DNA of 64,000 nt from Bacillota bacterium (GTDB lineage: Bacteria; Bacillota_I; Bacilli_A; RF39; UBA660), in assembly GCA_015059435.1 (NCBI GenBank), contig SVAJ01000001.1:667132-731131 (forward strand), written 5' to 3'. Made by a program: the position numbers and the translations under genes. Shown piece by piece: positions 25,831-34,714 of this stretch (within the stretch, counting starts at the first letter, position 1; each line of letters starts with the position of its first letter). A model generated the notes under the pieces. The model did no database searches. It was not told the origin of the DNA and worked only from the letters and a program-made list of their open reading frames with translations.

Positions 25831-28567
25831 ATGGTGTAATTTGATTATCAGTATCACCTGGATTTTCAGGATTCTCTGGTTCTGGTTCAACTGGTGTAAC
25901 AGGTTCTTCTTTCTTTTCTTCTTTTAGTGTGAATGTTGCTGCACCACTTTGAGCTCCACTATATCCTTTATATGTAGCAATAATCTTATATGTTCCATAT
26001 GGTGAAGATCCAGGTGTATATGTATAACTTGTTCTCGTTGTGAAATCAATTAGTGTAGATCCTATATAAATATTATAACCAAATGTTCCATATGTTTTGT
26101 CAGCATCTTTTAATGGAGATACTCCGGTCCAACTAAGTGTTACTTTATTAGTTGAATTATCATATGTTACTTTTAATCCTGATGGAGTTTTTAATTTTTC
26201 CTCTGTAGCTGTTTCTGATGGTTCATGTCCTTTTTTGAAGTATTCATAAACAACATTTCCAGAACCTTCAGCTGCTAATTTTGGAGGATTAGATCCAGAC
26301 AATATTCCAAGTTTTACAACACTAGAAGGTTGCTTGAAACTTGATCTATTTGATTCCATTGCTCCTGATCTAACTAATGCATTAAATAATCTATCTTTTT
26401 GTATTGTAGCAGGTAGGTTTCTTAAACAATATTCACTGTCAATGAAATCATATCCATACCACATACCAATAACTGTTTTTGTTGAATATCCTACTACCCA
26501 AGAATCTCTGATAGCATCTCCTGGTAAGTTGTTATTATTCATTGTGTTAGCATCATAGTTAGTAGTACCAGTTTTACAAGCAACATTATTTGGTGTTCCA
26601 CCAGTTAATTGTACATCTTGTAATACACTAGATATCATAAATGCAGTTGCATCTGACATAACTCTTTTTTTGTTAGCTTTGTGTTCTTTAGTAACACCAT
26701 TGTCTCTAAATATAATTTTACTTACACTATATGGTTCATTGTAGTATCCACCATTTGAGAATGCAGCATAAGCAGCACTCATTTGTAATGGAGATACTCC
26801 TGTGAATGCTCCTATAGAGTGAGCTTCATGTAAGCTAATTGTATCTTTAGTATCAAGACTATTTTTTGGATTAATACATTTTTGTTTTTCGTTATCATAT
26901 TGATAACCACTAGGGCATATTTCAGGTATAATACCTAAACTAGTAACGAAATTACTAATTTTTTTGTTTTCAACTTTTTGGAATGCTTTAAGTGCTGGAA
27001 TATTTCTTGATGTTGATAGTGCTCTTCTTAAAGTAATAGTTCCATAGTATCCACCATCCCAGTTTTTAATAGATCTACCATTTGAATAACTGTATGGTGC
27101 ATCATCAAATTGTTCATATGTTGACCAGTTATTGTATTCAATACCAGGTCCATAATCGAATAATGGTTTAGCAGTTGATCCTGGTTGTCTTTTAATTTGT
27201 GTTGCGTAGTTGAAACTATTAGCACCGCTTCTATTACGACCATTACCAATTGCTAATATTTTACCTGTATCAGAATCAAGAACTGATACACCAGTTTGTA
27301 CTTTATCATTGATCCATTCATATGTTTCACCACTAAGTACTTTGTTTACAGCATCTTGTTTTTCAGGATCCATGTTTGTATATATTTTTAATGGTGTTAC
27401 ATATGCGTTTACTCCGTATTTCTCTTTAACTTCTTCAACAACAGTATCAATATAGCCTTGATATTTGTTGGTTGCTTCAGCTTTAGCATCATTTGTTAAT
27501 GACTCAATAGGAATACTGTTAGCAATTTTTTCTTCTTTAGCAGTTATGTATCCGTGTTTTCTCATAAGATATAAAACTGTTTTTCTTCTCGCTGTTGCAT
27601 TTTTTGGATTAACAGTAGGTCTATAGAAGTTAGGTGATTTAAACATTCCAGCTAATGTAGCAGCTTCACTTAGATTTAAATCGCTTACGTCTTTACCAAA
27701 GTATGCATTTGCTGCTTCTTCAACACCATATATATTTCCACCTAGGAAGTGGTTATTAACATAGTATTCAATAATCTCTTCTTTACTATATTTTTTTTCT
27801 AATTTAAATACAGCAAGATATATATCAGTAAATTTACGAATGATACCTTTGATACCACTTGCTTCTGTTGATGTAAAACTATTTTTAATAACTTGCATTG
27901 ATAGGGTAGAAGCTCCACCAGCATCCGAATTACCACCAAGTTGTCCAGCTGTAGCTTTTATAAATCTTGGAGCATCAAATCCATTGTGTTGGAAGAATCT
28001 TGAATCTTCTGTTGCTACTATGGCATCAACTAATACTTCTGGTAATTGATCATATGTAACTTTTTCACGCATCTCAGATCCTAATTTTGCAATCTGTTTT
28101 TCATTCTTATCATAGATTATAGTAACTTCACTAGTTTTTAATTTTGATGTATCAAATTTAGGAGCGCTAGCTGTTATATATAATAAGAATGATGCTAGAG
28201 CAATTAATCCTAATATTCCTAAACTCAATATAAGAATGAGTATGAAGTTAATTAATCTTCTTTTCTTTTTATCATGTTTATATTTTTTTAGTAGGTGTGA
28301 TACAAATAATATTACACCAATACCCAATACTGTAAATACTGTAAGAAATAATCCTAATTGTAAGTAGCATAATAGTGTTAATGCAACAAAACCAATCCAA
28401 CATAATATTTGTATATTTTGATCTTGTTTTGTTCTTTTTTTACTGTAATTACGACTACTGTTATTAGTATTACTATTTGTTACTTTTACTTTGTGGGCTT
28501 TAGTTGTTTTCTTTACAACTTTACTATTAGTATTATTACTTTTCTTTTTTACTGCTTTTTTCTGCAT
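25829..28567 (-). CDS. ponA: Class A penicillin-binding protein (PBP1A family)
   Basis: Bifunctional wall enzyme: glycan polymerisation and peptide cross-linking. 912 residues. A basic, low-complexity cytoplasmic N-terminus (residues 1-50) precedes hydrophobic segments near 53-90 and 105-130. The glycosyltransferase domain has EDSRFFQHNGFD and GGASTLSMQV; the transpeptidase has the active-site S-T-A-K (PGSTAKPLFDYG), the S-R-N motif in STSRNIPALK, and KTGTTNYD. A C-terminal fibronectin-III-like domain (about 800-880) and a Pro/Glu-rich tail follow. It is encoded 2 bases after recU, the Bacillus recU-ponA arrangement. Confidence 0.96.
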   Translation of the reverse strand: MQKKAVKKKSNNTNSKVVKKTTKAHKVKVTNSNTNNSSRNYSKKRTKQDQNIQILCWIGFVALTLLCYLQLGLFLTVFTVLGIGVILFVSHLLKKYKHDKKKRRLINFILILILSLGILGLIALASFLLYITASAPKFDTSKLKTSEVTIIYDKNEKQIAKLGSEMREKVTYDQLPEVLVDAIVATEDSRFFQHNGFDAPRFIKATAGQLGGNSDAGGASTLSMQVIKNSFTSTEASGIKGIIRKFTDIYLAVFKLEKKYSKEEIIEYYVNNHFLGGNIYGVEEAANAYFGKDVSDLNLSEAATLAGMFKSPNFYRPTVNPKNATARRKTVLYLMRKHGYITAKEEKIANSIPIESLTNDAKAEATNKYQGYIDTVVEEVKEKYGVNAYVTPLKIYTNMDPEKQDAVNKVLSGETYEWINDKVQTGVSVLDSDTGKILAIGNGRNRSGANSFNYATQIKRQPGSTAKPLFDYGPGIEYNNWSTYEQFDDAPYSYSNGRSIKNWDGGYYGTITLRRALSTSRNIPALKAFQKVENKKISNFVTSLGIIPEICPSGYQYDNEKQKCINPKNSLDTKDTISLHEAHSIGAFTGVSPLQMSAAYAAFSNGGYYNEPYSVSKIIFRDNGVTKEHKANKKRVMSDATAFMISSVLQDVQLTGGTPNNVACKTGTTNYDANTMNNNNLPGDAIRDSWVVGYSTKTVIGMWYGYDFIDSEYCLRNLPATIQKDRLFNALVRSGAMESNRSSFKQPSSVVKLGILSGSNPPKLAAEGSGNVVYEYFKKGHEPSETATEEKLKTPSGLKVTYDNSTNKVTLSWTGVSPLKDADKTYGTFGYNIYIGSTLIDFTTRTSYTYTPGSSPYGTYKIIATYKGYSGAQSGAATFTLKEEKKEEPVTPVEPEPENPENPGDTDNQITP

Positions 28568-28569
28568 TT

Positions 28570-29139
28570 TTATATCCCTCCAATAATTTTATCGATTATT
28601 TTTAAATAATCTAGTCTAGGTCTATATCCATCTTTTAATAAATATGCGTGTTCTTCAAAAAAAGATAAAGGTATAGATTTTCTTGTATTGTCAGTAATAA
28701 AATTTATAAATTCTTTTCCTAATAAAAGATATGTTTTGTTTAGTGTTACAAATCTTATTATTAAAAATACAACCCCATTATGTTTATATACATTTTTTAT
28801 ATGTTCTATTTGGTGTGAGTGAATATTTGCTAGAGGAAAAGATGTTTTGTTTTTTGTTTCTTTAGCTTCAAAATCAATATATTTGCCTTTATATATCCCA
28901 TTATAATCTGTAGTAGATGGTACTGTAAAAAAGGCTTCTTTAATTACAGCTTTATCACGAGATGGATAATCTACTTTTGTAATCTTGATGGGTGTAGGTT
29001 TTTTATATATATAAGCTTTATCTATTTCTCTATAATATTCATTTGTTTCGTTTATATCATTTTCTAGTGTCATACCTCTATTTTTATGGGTTAGAATAGA
29101 AATGGTATTTTTTCTTTTTATTCCATTAGGATAATTCAT
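28570..29139 (-). CDS. recU: Holliday junction resolvase RecU
   Basis: Nuclease that resolves four-way junctions during recombination and chromosome segregation. 189 residues, starting MNYPNGIKR, with the catalytic region PSTTDYNGIYKGKYIDFEAKET (D, E and K ligands) and NIHSHQIEHIKNVYKHNGVVFLIIRF. Its last codons contain the GGAGGG site of the PBP gene, so the two are coupled. Confidence 0.95.
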   Translation of the reverse strand: MNYPNGIKRKNTISILTHKNRGMTLENDINETNEYYREIDKAYIYKKPTPIKITKVDYPSRDKAVIKEAFFTVPSTTDYNGIYKGKYIDFEAKETKNKTSFPLANIHSHQIEHIKNVYKHNGVVFLIIRFVTLNKTYLLLGKEFINFITDNTRKSIPLSFFEEHAYLLKDGYRPRLDYLKIIDKIIGGI

Positions 29140-29286
29140 CTCATCACCTATTCTATATTATACTATGAATTTTATTTTTTTTCTATAATTTATACTTAAT
29201 TTGAAATAAAAAATTAAAAAAATATCTAGTATTGTCGAAAAGCTTTTTTTTATTAATAAATGTTGTATATTTATTGTGGTGATATT

Positions 29287-29394
29287 ATGAATAATTTAGA
29301 AGTTATTAGACTAATTAACACTATGGTTAACAAGTCTAGAGTTGCTAGTATTTATGTTGAAGTTACTAGTATAAATAGTAGGCTAAGTAATTGA
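29287..29394 (+). CDS. Possible small peptide upstream of gpsB
   Basis: 35 codons from ATG with a GTGGTGAT ribosome site: MNNLEVIRLINTMVNKSRV... ending in TGA. The peptide is amphipathic and has no recognised family. Its TGA stop is embedded in the TTGACA -35 box of the gpsB promoter. The remainder of the recU-gpsB gap (29140-29286) is AT-rich and shows nothing further. The ribosome site is good, but length alone gives little support. Confidence 0.35.
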   Translation: MNNLEVIRLINTMVNKSRVASIYVEVTSINSRLSN

Positions 29395-29419
29395 CAAAAA
29401 GGGGCATTAATGACATAAT
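29391..29419 (+). promoter_or_regulatory. Promoter of gpsB
   Basis: TTGACA (29391-29396), 17-base spacer, CATAAT (29414-29419), 25 bases before the gpsB start. Confidence 0.75.
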
Positions 29420-29444
29420 ATTAATGTAAGGGATTGGTGATAAA

Positions 29445-29783
29445 ATGTATCAAAATAAGATTGCACTTATGCCACAAGATATTTTAGAGAAAGATTTTAA
29501 AATTGATACTCGTGGATATCGTTTAAAAGAAGTTGATCAGTTTTTGGATATTATCATTAGTGATTATGAACAATTTCTAAATATTATTAATAATTTAGAA
29601 AAAGAAAAAGCTGATTTACTTGGAGAAATCATGAATTTAAAGCAAGAACTTCGTAATTCTAAAATGAATATGGAAGTAGCTAGAGGAAATAGTGATACTC
29701 CAGAGGTTACTAATGTAGATATTTTGAGACGTCTTTCTCATCTTGAAAAGATGGTTTATGGAGTGATTAATAAAGACAATTAA
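29445..29783 (+). CDS. gpsB: Cell cycle protein GpsB
   Basis: DivIVA-related adaptor that links penicillin-binding proteins to the division site. 112 residues. The N-terminal membrane-binding block (QDILEKDFKIDTRGYRLKEVDQFLDIII) with the RGY and DQFLD signatures is followed by a coiled coil (about 36-75) and a short C-terminal trimerisation helix (ILRRLSHLEKMVYG). rnpB follows immediately, as in Bacillus. Confidence 0.94.
   Translation: MYQNKIALMPQDILEKDFKIDTRGYRLKEVDQFLDIIISDYEQFLNIINNLEKEKADLLGEIMNLKQELRNSKMNMEVARGNSDTPEVTNVDILRRLSHLEKMVYGVINKDN
29743..29772 (+). promoter_or_regulatory. Possible rnpB promoter inside gpsB
   Basis: TTGAAA (29743-29748) and ATTAAT or TTAATA (29766-29772) with 17-18 bases between them, inside the last gpsB codons. 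A start 7-10 bases later would fall at the first base-paired stem of RNase P RNA. Confidence 0.4.
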
Positions 29784-30130
29784 TATATAGACAAACGCTG
29801 GTATTCTTGAAATATTAGAGGAAAGTCCATGCTCGCACGCTTCTGAGATGAGCGTAGTGTTCGTGCCGAGGGAAAAAATAACCGAGGGTAGATAAAATCT
29901 AACGGCGGATGATAATCTAAGTCTTAGGATATGATTTAGTCCATAAAGTGCCGCAGTGACGAATTTTTAGGAAACTAAAAAGTGAAACGTGGTAAACCCC
30001 GCGAGCGAGAAACCCAAATTTGGTAGGGGAGTTCTAACGAAAGAAATGAATGGAGTTAGGAACTGAGTAATCAGTAGATAAATGTTTGTCGCCTAGTAAT
30101 AGGAACAGAACATGGCTTATTTATATTTAT
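29780..30130 (+). ncRNA. rnpB: RNase P RNA, bacterial type B
   Basis: Ribozyme that cuts the 5' leader from pre-tRNAs. The universally conserved blocks are present: GAGGAAAGTCCATGCTCGCAC near 29818, GTAGTGTTCGTGCC, AAGTGCCGCAGTGACGA, GTGAAACGTGGTAAACCCC, GCGAGCGAGAAACCCAAAT, and the 3' block ACAGAACATGGCTTAT. The blocks follow the Bacillus type B order. The P2 stem GACAAAC pairs with GTTTGTC, and AATATA (29782-29787) with TATATT (30122-30127) suits P1, which places the 5' end on the gpsB stop codon. Ends are approximate. Confidence 0.95.
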
Positions 30131-30153
30131 TGTTATTATGTGAGGTGAAGTTT

Positions 30154-30648
30154 TTGAAGGAATTAGGACAATATTTAAAAAAGACTAGAATTAGTAATGG
30201 TGTTAGTCTTGAAGAAGCAGCAGGTGACTTGGAAATTTCATCAGTTCAACTTGAAAATATAGAAAGTGGTAATGTTAAAGCATTTAAAGATGTTTATAGT
30301 TTAAAAGAGTATGTTAAACAATATGCTAAATATTTAGGAATAGATCCTGATAAAGTGGTGGATGAGTTTAATGGATTTTTATTTGAACATACTTCTAAAA
30401 TATCTTTAGATGATATACGTGCTGCGCAAAAGAAAATTCAGGAAAAAGAAGAAAAGAAAATTAAATCACCATATACTATTGAGCATAAGGAAAAATTTAA
30501 TTTTTGGCCGCTTATAATTGGTATTGCGATTATATTATTATTTTCAATACTTGTTTATTTAATAATTAGTAGTACTAATAAAGCGCCATCTAGAGATACT
30601 GAATTAATGAATGTTAAGGAGAATGATATATATGAATTTGCCTACTAA
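30154..30648 (+). CDS. rodZ: RodZ/YmfM-like HTH membrane protein
   Basis: 164 residues from the TTG at 30154, which has AGGTGA upstream and yields the family start (MKELGQYLKKTRISNGVSLEEAAGDL); an ATG at 30112 lies inside the RNase P RNA and is rejected. It carries an N-terminal helix-turn-helix of the HTH_25 type (about 5-70) and one membrane helix (about 127-147), with only about 18 residues outside. RodZ-type proteins help place the MreB rod complex. It overlaps pgsA by 17 bases, the ymfM-pgsA order of Bacillus. Confidence 0.85.
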   Translation: MKELGQYLKKTRISNGVSLEEAAGDLEISSVQLENIESGNVKAFKDVYSLKEYVKQYAKYLGIDPDKVVDEFNGFLFEHTSKISLDDIRAAQKKIQEKEEKKIKSPYTIEHKEKFNFWPLIIGIAIILLFSILVYLIISSTNKAPSRDTELMNVKENDIYEFAY

Positions 30649-31237
30649 GCTTACTGTACTTAGATTAATTTTAAGTATTGTAGTAATTGGAATTTTATGT
30701 TTTCCATTTTATGATATTGGTATTACTTTTCCTAATTTTACTGTAGGAGGAGTACTTGTAGAAGTTCAATATCTAATTGCTGGAGTAATTTTTGTTATTG
30801 CTAGTCTTACTGACTTTTTAGATGGTTATTTAGCAAGAAAAAATAATCAAGTTACTAATACTGGTAAAATGTTAGATGCTATAGCTGATAAAGTTTTAGT
30901 TAATTCAGTTTTAATTATTTTAGCTGCTCATGGATTTATCAATGTTATTATTCCGGTTATTATTGTATTAAGGGATATAATTGTAAATGCAATTAAAATG
31001 GAAGCAGCCGGAAAAGGAAAAGTTGTTGCGGCTATCGGTTCTGGTAAATTAAAAACTGCTACATTAATGGTTGGAATTGTTTTAACTTTTTGTTATAACT
31101 TACCATTTGAACTTATTGGAATTAATGTGGCTGAAATCTTATTATATTTATCTTGTGTATTTTCAATAGTGTCTGCTTATCAGTACTATAATATGAATAA
31201 GAGTATAATCTTTAATAAATCAGAAATTACTATTTAG
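30632..31237 (+). CDS. pgsA: CDP-diacylglycerol--glycerol-3-phosphate phosphatidyltransferase
   Basis: First committed step of phosphatidylglycerol synthesis, in the membrane. 201 residues from the ATG at 30632 (AAGGAG upstream). The CDP-alcohol phosphotransferase motif D-G-x2-A-R-x8-G-x3-D-x3-D is readable as DGYLARKNNQVTNTGKMLDAIADK in two pieces. Several membrane helices (about 12-30, 50-66, 100-120, 140-160, 165-185). Start overlaps the upstream rodZ-like gene. Confidence 0.94.
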   Translation: MNLPTKLTVLRLILSIVVIGILCFPFYDIGITFPNFTVGGVLVEVQYLIAGVIFVIASLTDFLDGYLARKNNQVTNTGKMLDAIADKVLVNSVLIILAAHGFINVIIPVIIVLRDIIVNAIKMEAAGKGKVVAAIGSGKLKTATLMVGIVLTFCYNLPFELIGINVAEILLYLSCVFSIVSAYQYYNMNKSIIFNKSEITI

Positions 31238-31252
31238 TTATATTAGTATTTT

Positions 31253-31288
31253 AAAATCTTCTTTTTTGTTAAGAAGATTTTTCTTTTT
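31253..31288 (+). terminator. Terminator after pgsA
   Basis: AAAATCTTCTT-loop-AAGAAGATTTTT followed by CTTTTT; separates pgsA from recA. Confidence 0.8.
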
Positions 31289-31315
31289 GGTAAAAAATAT
31301 CATTTTTATTTTTGT

Positions 31316-31329
31316 AAAACAATTGTTCG
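31316..31329 (+). promoter_or_regulatory. Candidate LexA (SOS) operator upstream of recA
   Basis: AAAAC-AATT-GTTCG matches the Gram-positive consensus CGAAC-N4-GTTCG in all five bases on the right and three of five on the left. It lies 9 bases upstream of the recA -35 box, a sensible operator position, though imperfect. Confidence 0.4.
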
Positions 31330-31338
31330 AAAAAATAC

Positions 31339-31367
31339 TTGCTTTTTCTTTTTTTATGGGTTACAAT
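31339..31367 (+). promoter_or_regulatory. Promoter of recA
   Basis: TTGCTT (31339-31344), 17-base spacer, TACAAT (31362-31367), 38 bases upstream of the recA ATG. Confidence 0.8.
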
Positions 31368-31405
31368 AGAATTGTAAGTTATTTAATTAGGAGGATATTA
31401 AATTT

Positions 31406-32431
31406 ATGAAGACTAGTAAAACTGTTTCTAAAGATAAGGCTTTAGAACAAGTATTAAGTGATATTGAAAAACAATTTGGTAAAGGTTCTATTATGAAATT
31501 GGGTGATAGTAAACATATGAAAGTTGATGTTGTATCAAGTGGATGTTTATCACTTGATATAGCTTTAGGTGTTGGTGGATATCCAAGGGGTAGAATAATA
31601 GAAATATATGGACCAGAATCAAGTGGTAAAACTACTTTTGCATTGCAAGCAATTGCAGAAGTTCAAAAGACTGGTGGAAGAGCAGCTTTCATAGATGCTG
31701 AACATGCTCTTGATCCAGTATATGCTGAAAGACTAGGTGTAGATATTGATGAATTATTACTTTCACAACCAGATACAGGAGAGCAAGCATTAGAAATTTG
31801 TGAAGCTTTAGTTAGAAGCGAAGCTGTTAATATTGTAGTAATTGACTCAGTTGCAGCTTTAGTTCCACAAGCAGAAATTGATGGAGAAATGGGAGATTCA
31901 CATGTTGGTCTTCAAGCTAGACTTATGTCACAAGCTTTAAGAAAATTATCAGGTACTATTAATAAAACTAATACAATTGCTATTTTTATTAATCAATTAC
32001 GTGAAAAGGTTGGAGTTATGTTTGGTAATCCTGAAACTACTCCAGGTGGAAGGGCATTAAAATTCTATTCTACAATTAGACTTGATATAAGAAGAAAAGA
32101 AAGTTTAAAAATGGGAGATGGAATTGTAGGAAGTAAAACTTCTATTAAAGTTGTTAAAAATAAAGTTGCTCCACCATTTAAAACTGCTGAAGTTGATATT
32201 ATGTATGGTGAAGGAGTTTCTCGTGAAGGTGAAATTATCGATTTAGCAGCGGATGCTGGTATTGTTGAAAAGACCGGTGCTTGGTATTCATATCAAGGAG
32301 AAAAATTAGGTCAAGGAAAAGAGAATGTTAAATTGTTACTTAAAGATACTCCAGAATTAAAAGATGAAATAGAGCAAAAAGTTAGAGAGTATTATGATAT
32401 TTCATTAACTAATGAAAAGAAAGATAAATAA
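31406..32431 (+). CDS. recA: Recombinase RecA
   Basis: Strand-exchange protein and coprotease for LexA. 341 residues. The Walker A motif GPESSGKTT, the MAW block [14 protein letters not shown], the Walker B region [11 protein letters not shown] and the L2 loop [17 protein letters not shown] are all present. The C-terminal tail is short and ends KKDK, without the long acidic tail of some homologues. cinA, which sits between pgsA and recA in Bacillus, is absent here. Confidence 0.98.
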   Translation: MKTSKTVSKDKALEQVLSDIEKQFGKGSIMKLGDSKHMKVDVVSSGCLSLDIALGVGGYPRGRIIEIYGPESSGKTTFALQAIAEVQKTGGRAAFIDAEHALDPVYAERLGVDIDELLLSQPDTGEQALEICEALVRSEAVNIVVIDSVAALVPQAEIDGEMGDSHVGLQARLMSQALRKLSGTINKTNTIAIFINQLREKVGVMFGNPETTPGGRALKFYSTIRLDIRRKESLKMGDGIVGSKTSIKVVKNKVAPPFKTAEVDIMYGEGVSREGEIIDLAADAGIVEKTGAWYSYQGEKLGQGKENVKLLLKDTPELKDEIEQKVREYYDISLTNEKKDK

Positions 32432-32447
32432 TCTTTCTTTTTTTGTA
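32417..32447 (+). terminator. Terminator after recA
   Basis: GAAAGAT-TAAATA-ATCTTTC with a following T-run, overlapping the last recA codons. Confidence 0.75.
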
Positions 32448-32645
32448 AATCAAAAAATAATTATTTACATTATATTGTCTGATATATTTAGAAGAATATT
32501 ATTTTATTTACAAAAAGTAATTTTTGATATTTGTAAATAAAATTGTCAAAATATGTCATATTTTGTCAATTATACAGTAAAAAATATGTCAATTTAATGT
32601 ATCAAATTATGTAAAAATATATTATCTATCATTATTTTGTTTTTC
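32448..32645 (+). other. AT-rich intergenic region with repeated short motifs upstream of rny
   Basis: About 200 non-coding bases. TTTACA/TTGTAAAT-like words recur around 32463-32545, and TATGTCA or TGTCAA occurs at least four times between 32545 and 32595. CAAAATAT-GTC-ATATTTTG (about 32549-32567) is a perfect inverted repeat. No open frame or RNA family recognised. Its location just before the rny promoter would suit regulator binding. Confidence 0.45.
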
Positions 32646-32674
32646 TTGACATTGTACTTAATTATCTCTACAAT
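32646..32674 (+). promoter_or_regulatory. Promoter of rny
   Basis: TTGACA (32646-32651), 17-base spacer, TACAAT (32669-32674), leaving a leader of about 40 bases before the ATG. Confidence 0.85.
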
Positions 32675-32720
32675 ATAAGTAGATTACTATTTTAATGGTT
32701 AATCTAGATGGAGGAGTTAT

Positions 32721-34274
32721 ATGAATAGTTTAGGATTCTCCATTTTACTTGTTATTATTGGATTACTAATTGGACTTTTTGTTGCATTTGTTGTCAATAG
32801 TCTAAGAGGTAGTATTGCTTCTAAAAAAGCAGAATCTTTGATTAATCAAGCAAAGAAAGATGTTGAAAAAATTAAAAGGGATGCTGCTATTGAACAAAAA
32901 GAAGAAGCTCATAAATTAAAAATGAATTTAGATAAAGAAATAAAAGAAAAAAAGGAAGAGATGAAGGAAGCTGAAGCTAGACTTCTTCAAAGAGAAGCTA
33001 ATATAGATAAACGTGATGAATTATTTCAAAAGAGAGAAGCTTCTTTAGATGAACGTGAAGAAAAATTAGAGTCACGTCAATTAGAAATTCAAAATGAAAA
33101 AAGTAAAGTGGACGACATAAAAAAAGAACAATTAGAGTTGTTACAAAAAATATCAGGATTCAGTAAAGAAAAAGCTCGTGACTTAGTTATGAGTCAAGTT
33201 AGAGAAAATATGAGTAAGGAAATTGCTGAATATATTAAAGAAAGAGAAGATGAAGCAAAACTTACTGCAGATAAGACTGCTCGTGAGTTAATTGTTACTT
33301 CAATGCAAAAGTATGCTGCAGATATAGCTAGTGACCAAACTGTTACAGTAGTTGATTTACCTAACGATGAAATGAAAGGTAGAATTATTGGACGAGAAGG
33401 TCGTAATATTCGTACAATTGAAGCTATTACTGGTGTGGATTTAATTATTGATGATACTCCAGAAGCTGTAGTTTTATCTAGTTTTGACCCTTTAAGGAGA
33501 GAAATTGCTAGAGTTACTTTAGAAACTTTAATTAAAGATGGTAGAATTCATCCTACTAGAATTGAAGAGTTATATGATAAAGTTTGTAAAGATATGAAAC
33601 AGAAGATAATTGAGTATGGACAAGATACAACATTTGAACTTGGACTTACTAAATTTGATCCAGGACTAATTGAAATAATTGGTAAATTATATTTTAGAAC
33701 TAGTTATGGACAAAATGCTTTACAACATTCAAAAGAGGTTGCAGAACTTTCTGGTATACTTGCTGGAGAATTAGGTGAAAATGTAACACTTGCTAAAAGA
33801 GCTGGTTTATTACATGATATTGGTAAAGCAATTGATCATGAAATTGAAGGTAGCCATGTAGATATTGGTGTAGATATTGCTAAGAAATATCATGAGGATG
33901 AAGTAGTTATTAATGCTATTGCATCACATCATGGAGATACAGCTGCTAATAGTGTTATTGCTGTTATAGTTGCAATCGCTGATGCATTGTCTGCATCACG
34001 TCCAGGTGCTAGAAATGATTCATTAGAAAACTATATTAAACGTCTAAGTCAACTTGAAGAAGTTGGTAATGAAATAGAAGGTGTAGAAAAATCATTTGCA
34101 GTACAAGCTGGTCGTGAATTAAGAGTTATTGTTAAACCAGATGAAGTTGATGATTTAGAAGCTCATAAGATAGCTCGTGAAGTAAAAGAAAAAATCGAAG
34201 CTAATATGAAATATCCTGGAACTATTAAAATTACTGTAGTTCGTGAAACAAGAGCACAAGAGGAAGCTAAATAA
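32721..34274 (+). CDS. rny: Ribonuclease Y
   Basis: Membrane-bound endoribonuclease that starts bulk mRNA decay. 517 residues. N-terminal membrane helix (about 5-25), long coiled coil (about 28-190), KH domain with [21 protein letters not shown], then the HD domain with [12 protein letters not shown] and IASHHGDT as metal-binding motifs. It has a perfect -35 and a near-perfect -10 promoter. spoVS, which follows rny in Bacillus, is instead at 63.1 kb. Confidence 0.97.
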   Translation: MNSLGFSILLVIIGLLIGLFVAFVVNSLRGSIASKKAESLINQAKKDVEKIKRDAAIEQKEEAHKLKMNLDKEIKEKKEEMKEAEARLLQREANIDKRDELFQKREASLDEREEKLESRQLEIQNEKSKVDDIKKEQLELLQKISGFSKEKARDLVMSQVRENMSKEIAEYIKEREDEAKLTADKTARELIVTSMQKYAADIASDQTVTVVDLPNDEMKGRIIGREGRNIRTIEAITGVDLIIDDTPEAVVLSSFDPLRREIARVTLETLIKDGRIHPTRIEELYDKVCKDMKQKIIEYGQDTTFELGLTKFDPGLIEIIGKLYFRTSYGQNALQHSKEVAELSGILAGELGENVTLAKRAGLLHDIGKAIDHEIEGSHVDIGVDIAKKYHEDEVVINAIASHHGDTAANSVIAVIVAIADALSASRPGARNDSLENYIKRLSQLEEVGNEIEGVEKSFAVQAGRELRVIVKPDEVDDLEAHKIAREVKEKIEANMKYPGTIKITVVRETRAQEEAK

Positions 34275-34289
34275 GCTTCTTTTTTTTTA
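34262..34289 (+). terminator. Terminator after rny
   Basis: GAAGCT-AAATA-AGCTTC followed by eight T; it includes the rny stop codon. Confidence 0.85.
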
Positions 34290-34336
34290 GATTTTTTTAT
34301 TTAAAATTATAATAATATATTTGAGGAGGTGATTTT

Positions 34337-34687
34337 ATTCAAAAGAAAAATCGACTTTTTTTATTTTGGAAAATAGGTAAATATGTGTTTTTGATGCATA
34401 ATAAGAAAGAAAATATTATTCCTTATATATCAAATTTTTATAGTTATAAATATGGACTTAATTATACTTTTTCTTATATTAATATCAATTATATGAAAAT
34501 TTTTTATTTATATTTTCCTATCTATAATAAAGAGTTAGAAAAATTATCTTGGGATCATTATTTAGAATTAATTAAAATATCTAATAGTAATGAGAGAAAT
34601 TTTTATTATAAAGCAAGTGTCTTTTGTAATTTATCTAGTAGTGATATGTCATATCTTATTAATAATAACTTTTATAGTTTTGTATAA
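34337..34687 (+). CDS. Small protein of unknown function, probable ATT start
   Basis: 116 residues if started at the ATT at 34337, which has a perfect GAGGAGGTGA site 7 bases upstream; the nearest conventional start in frame is GTG at 34385 with almost no ribosome site. The reading gives a basic N-terminus (QKKNRLFLFWKIGKY) and a protein rich in Tyr, Asn and Phe with no recognised family and no clear membrane helix. It follows rny and converges on rnjA. The frame is open and the ribosome site is strong; the ATT start is an inference. Confidence 0.5.
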   Translation: MQKKNRLFLFWKIGKYVFLMHNKKENIIPYISNFYSYKYGLNYTFSYININYMKIFYLYFPIYNKELEKLSWDHYLELIKISNSNERNFYYKASVFCNLSSSDMSYLINNNFYSFV

Positions 34688-34689
34688 CA

Positions 34690-34714
34690 AAAAAAGAGAT
34701 ATATTATCTCTTTA
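34690..34714. terminator. Terminator of rnjA (minus strand)
   Basis: AAAGAGATA-TAT-TATCTCTTT; on the minus strand it is followed by a run of seven T, so it mainly serves rnjA. Confidence 0.7.

Noticed and set aside
30112-30153. ATG at 30112 as start of the rodZ-like gene
   Set aside because: It lies in the conserved 3' block of RNase P RNA (ACAGAACATGGCTTAT) and lacks a ribosome site; the TTG at 30154 has one and gives the family N-terminus.
34385-34687. GTG at 34385 as start of the gene after rny
   Set aside because: Ribosome site there is poor, while an excellent unused one lies upstream pointing to the ATT at 34337; kept as the alternative if the ATT start fails.
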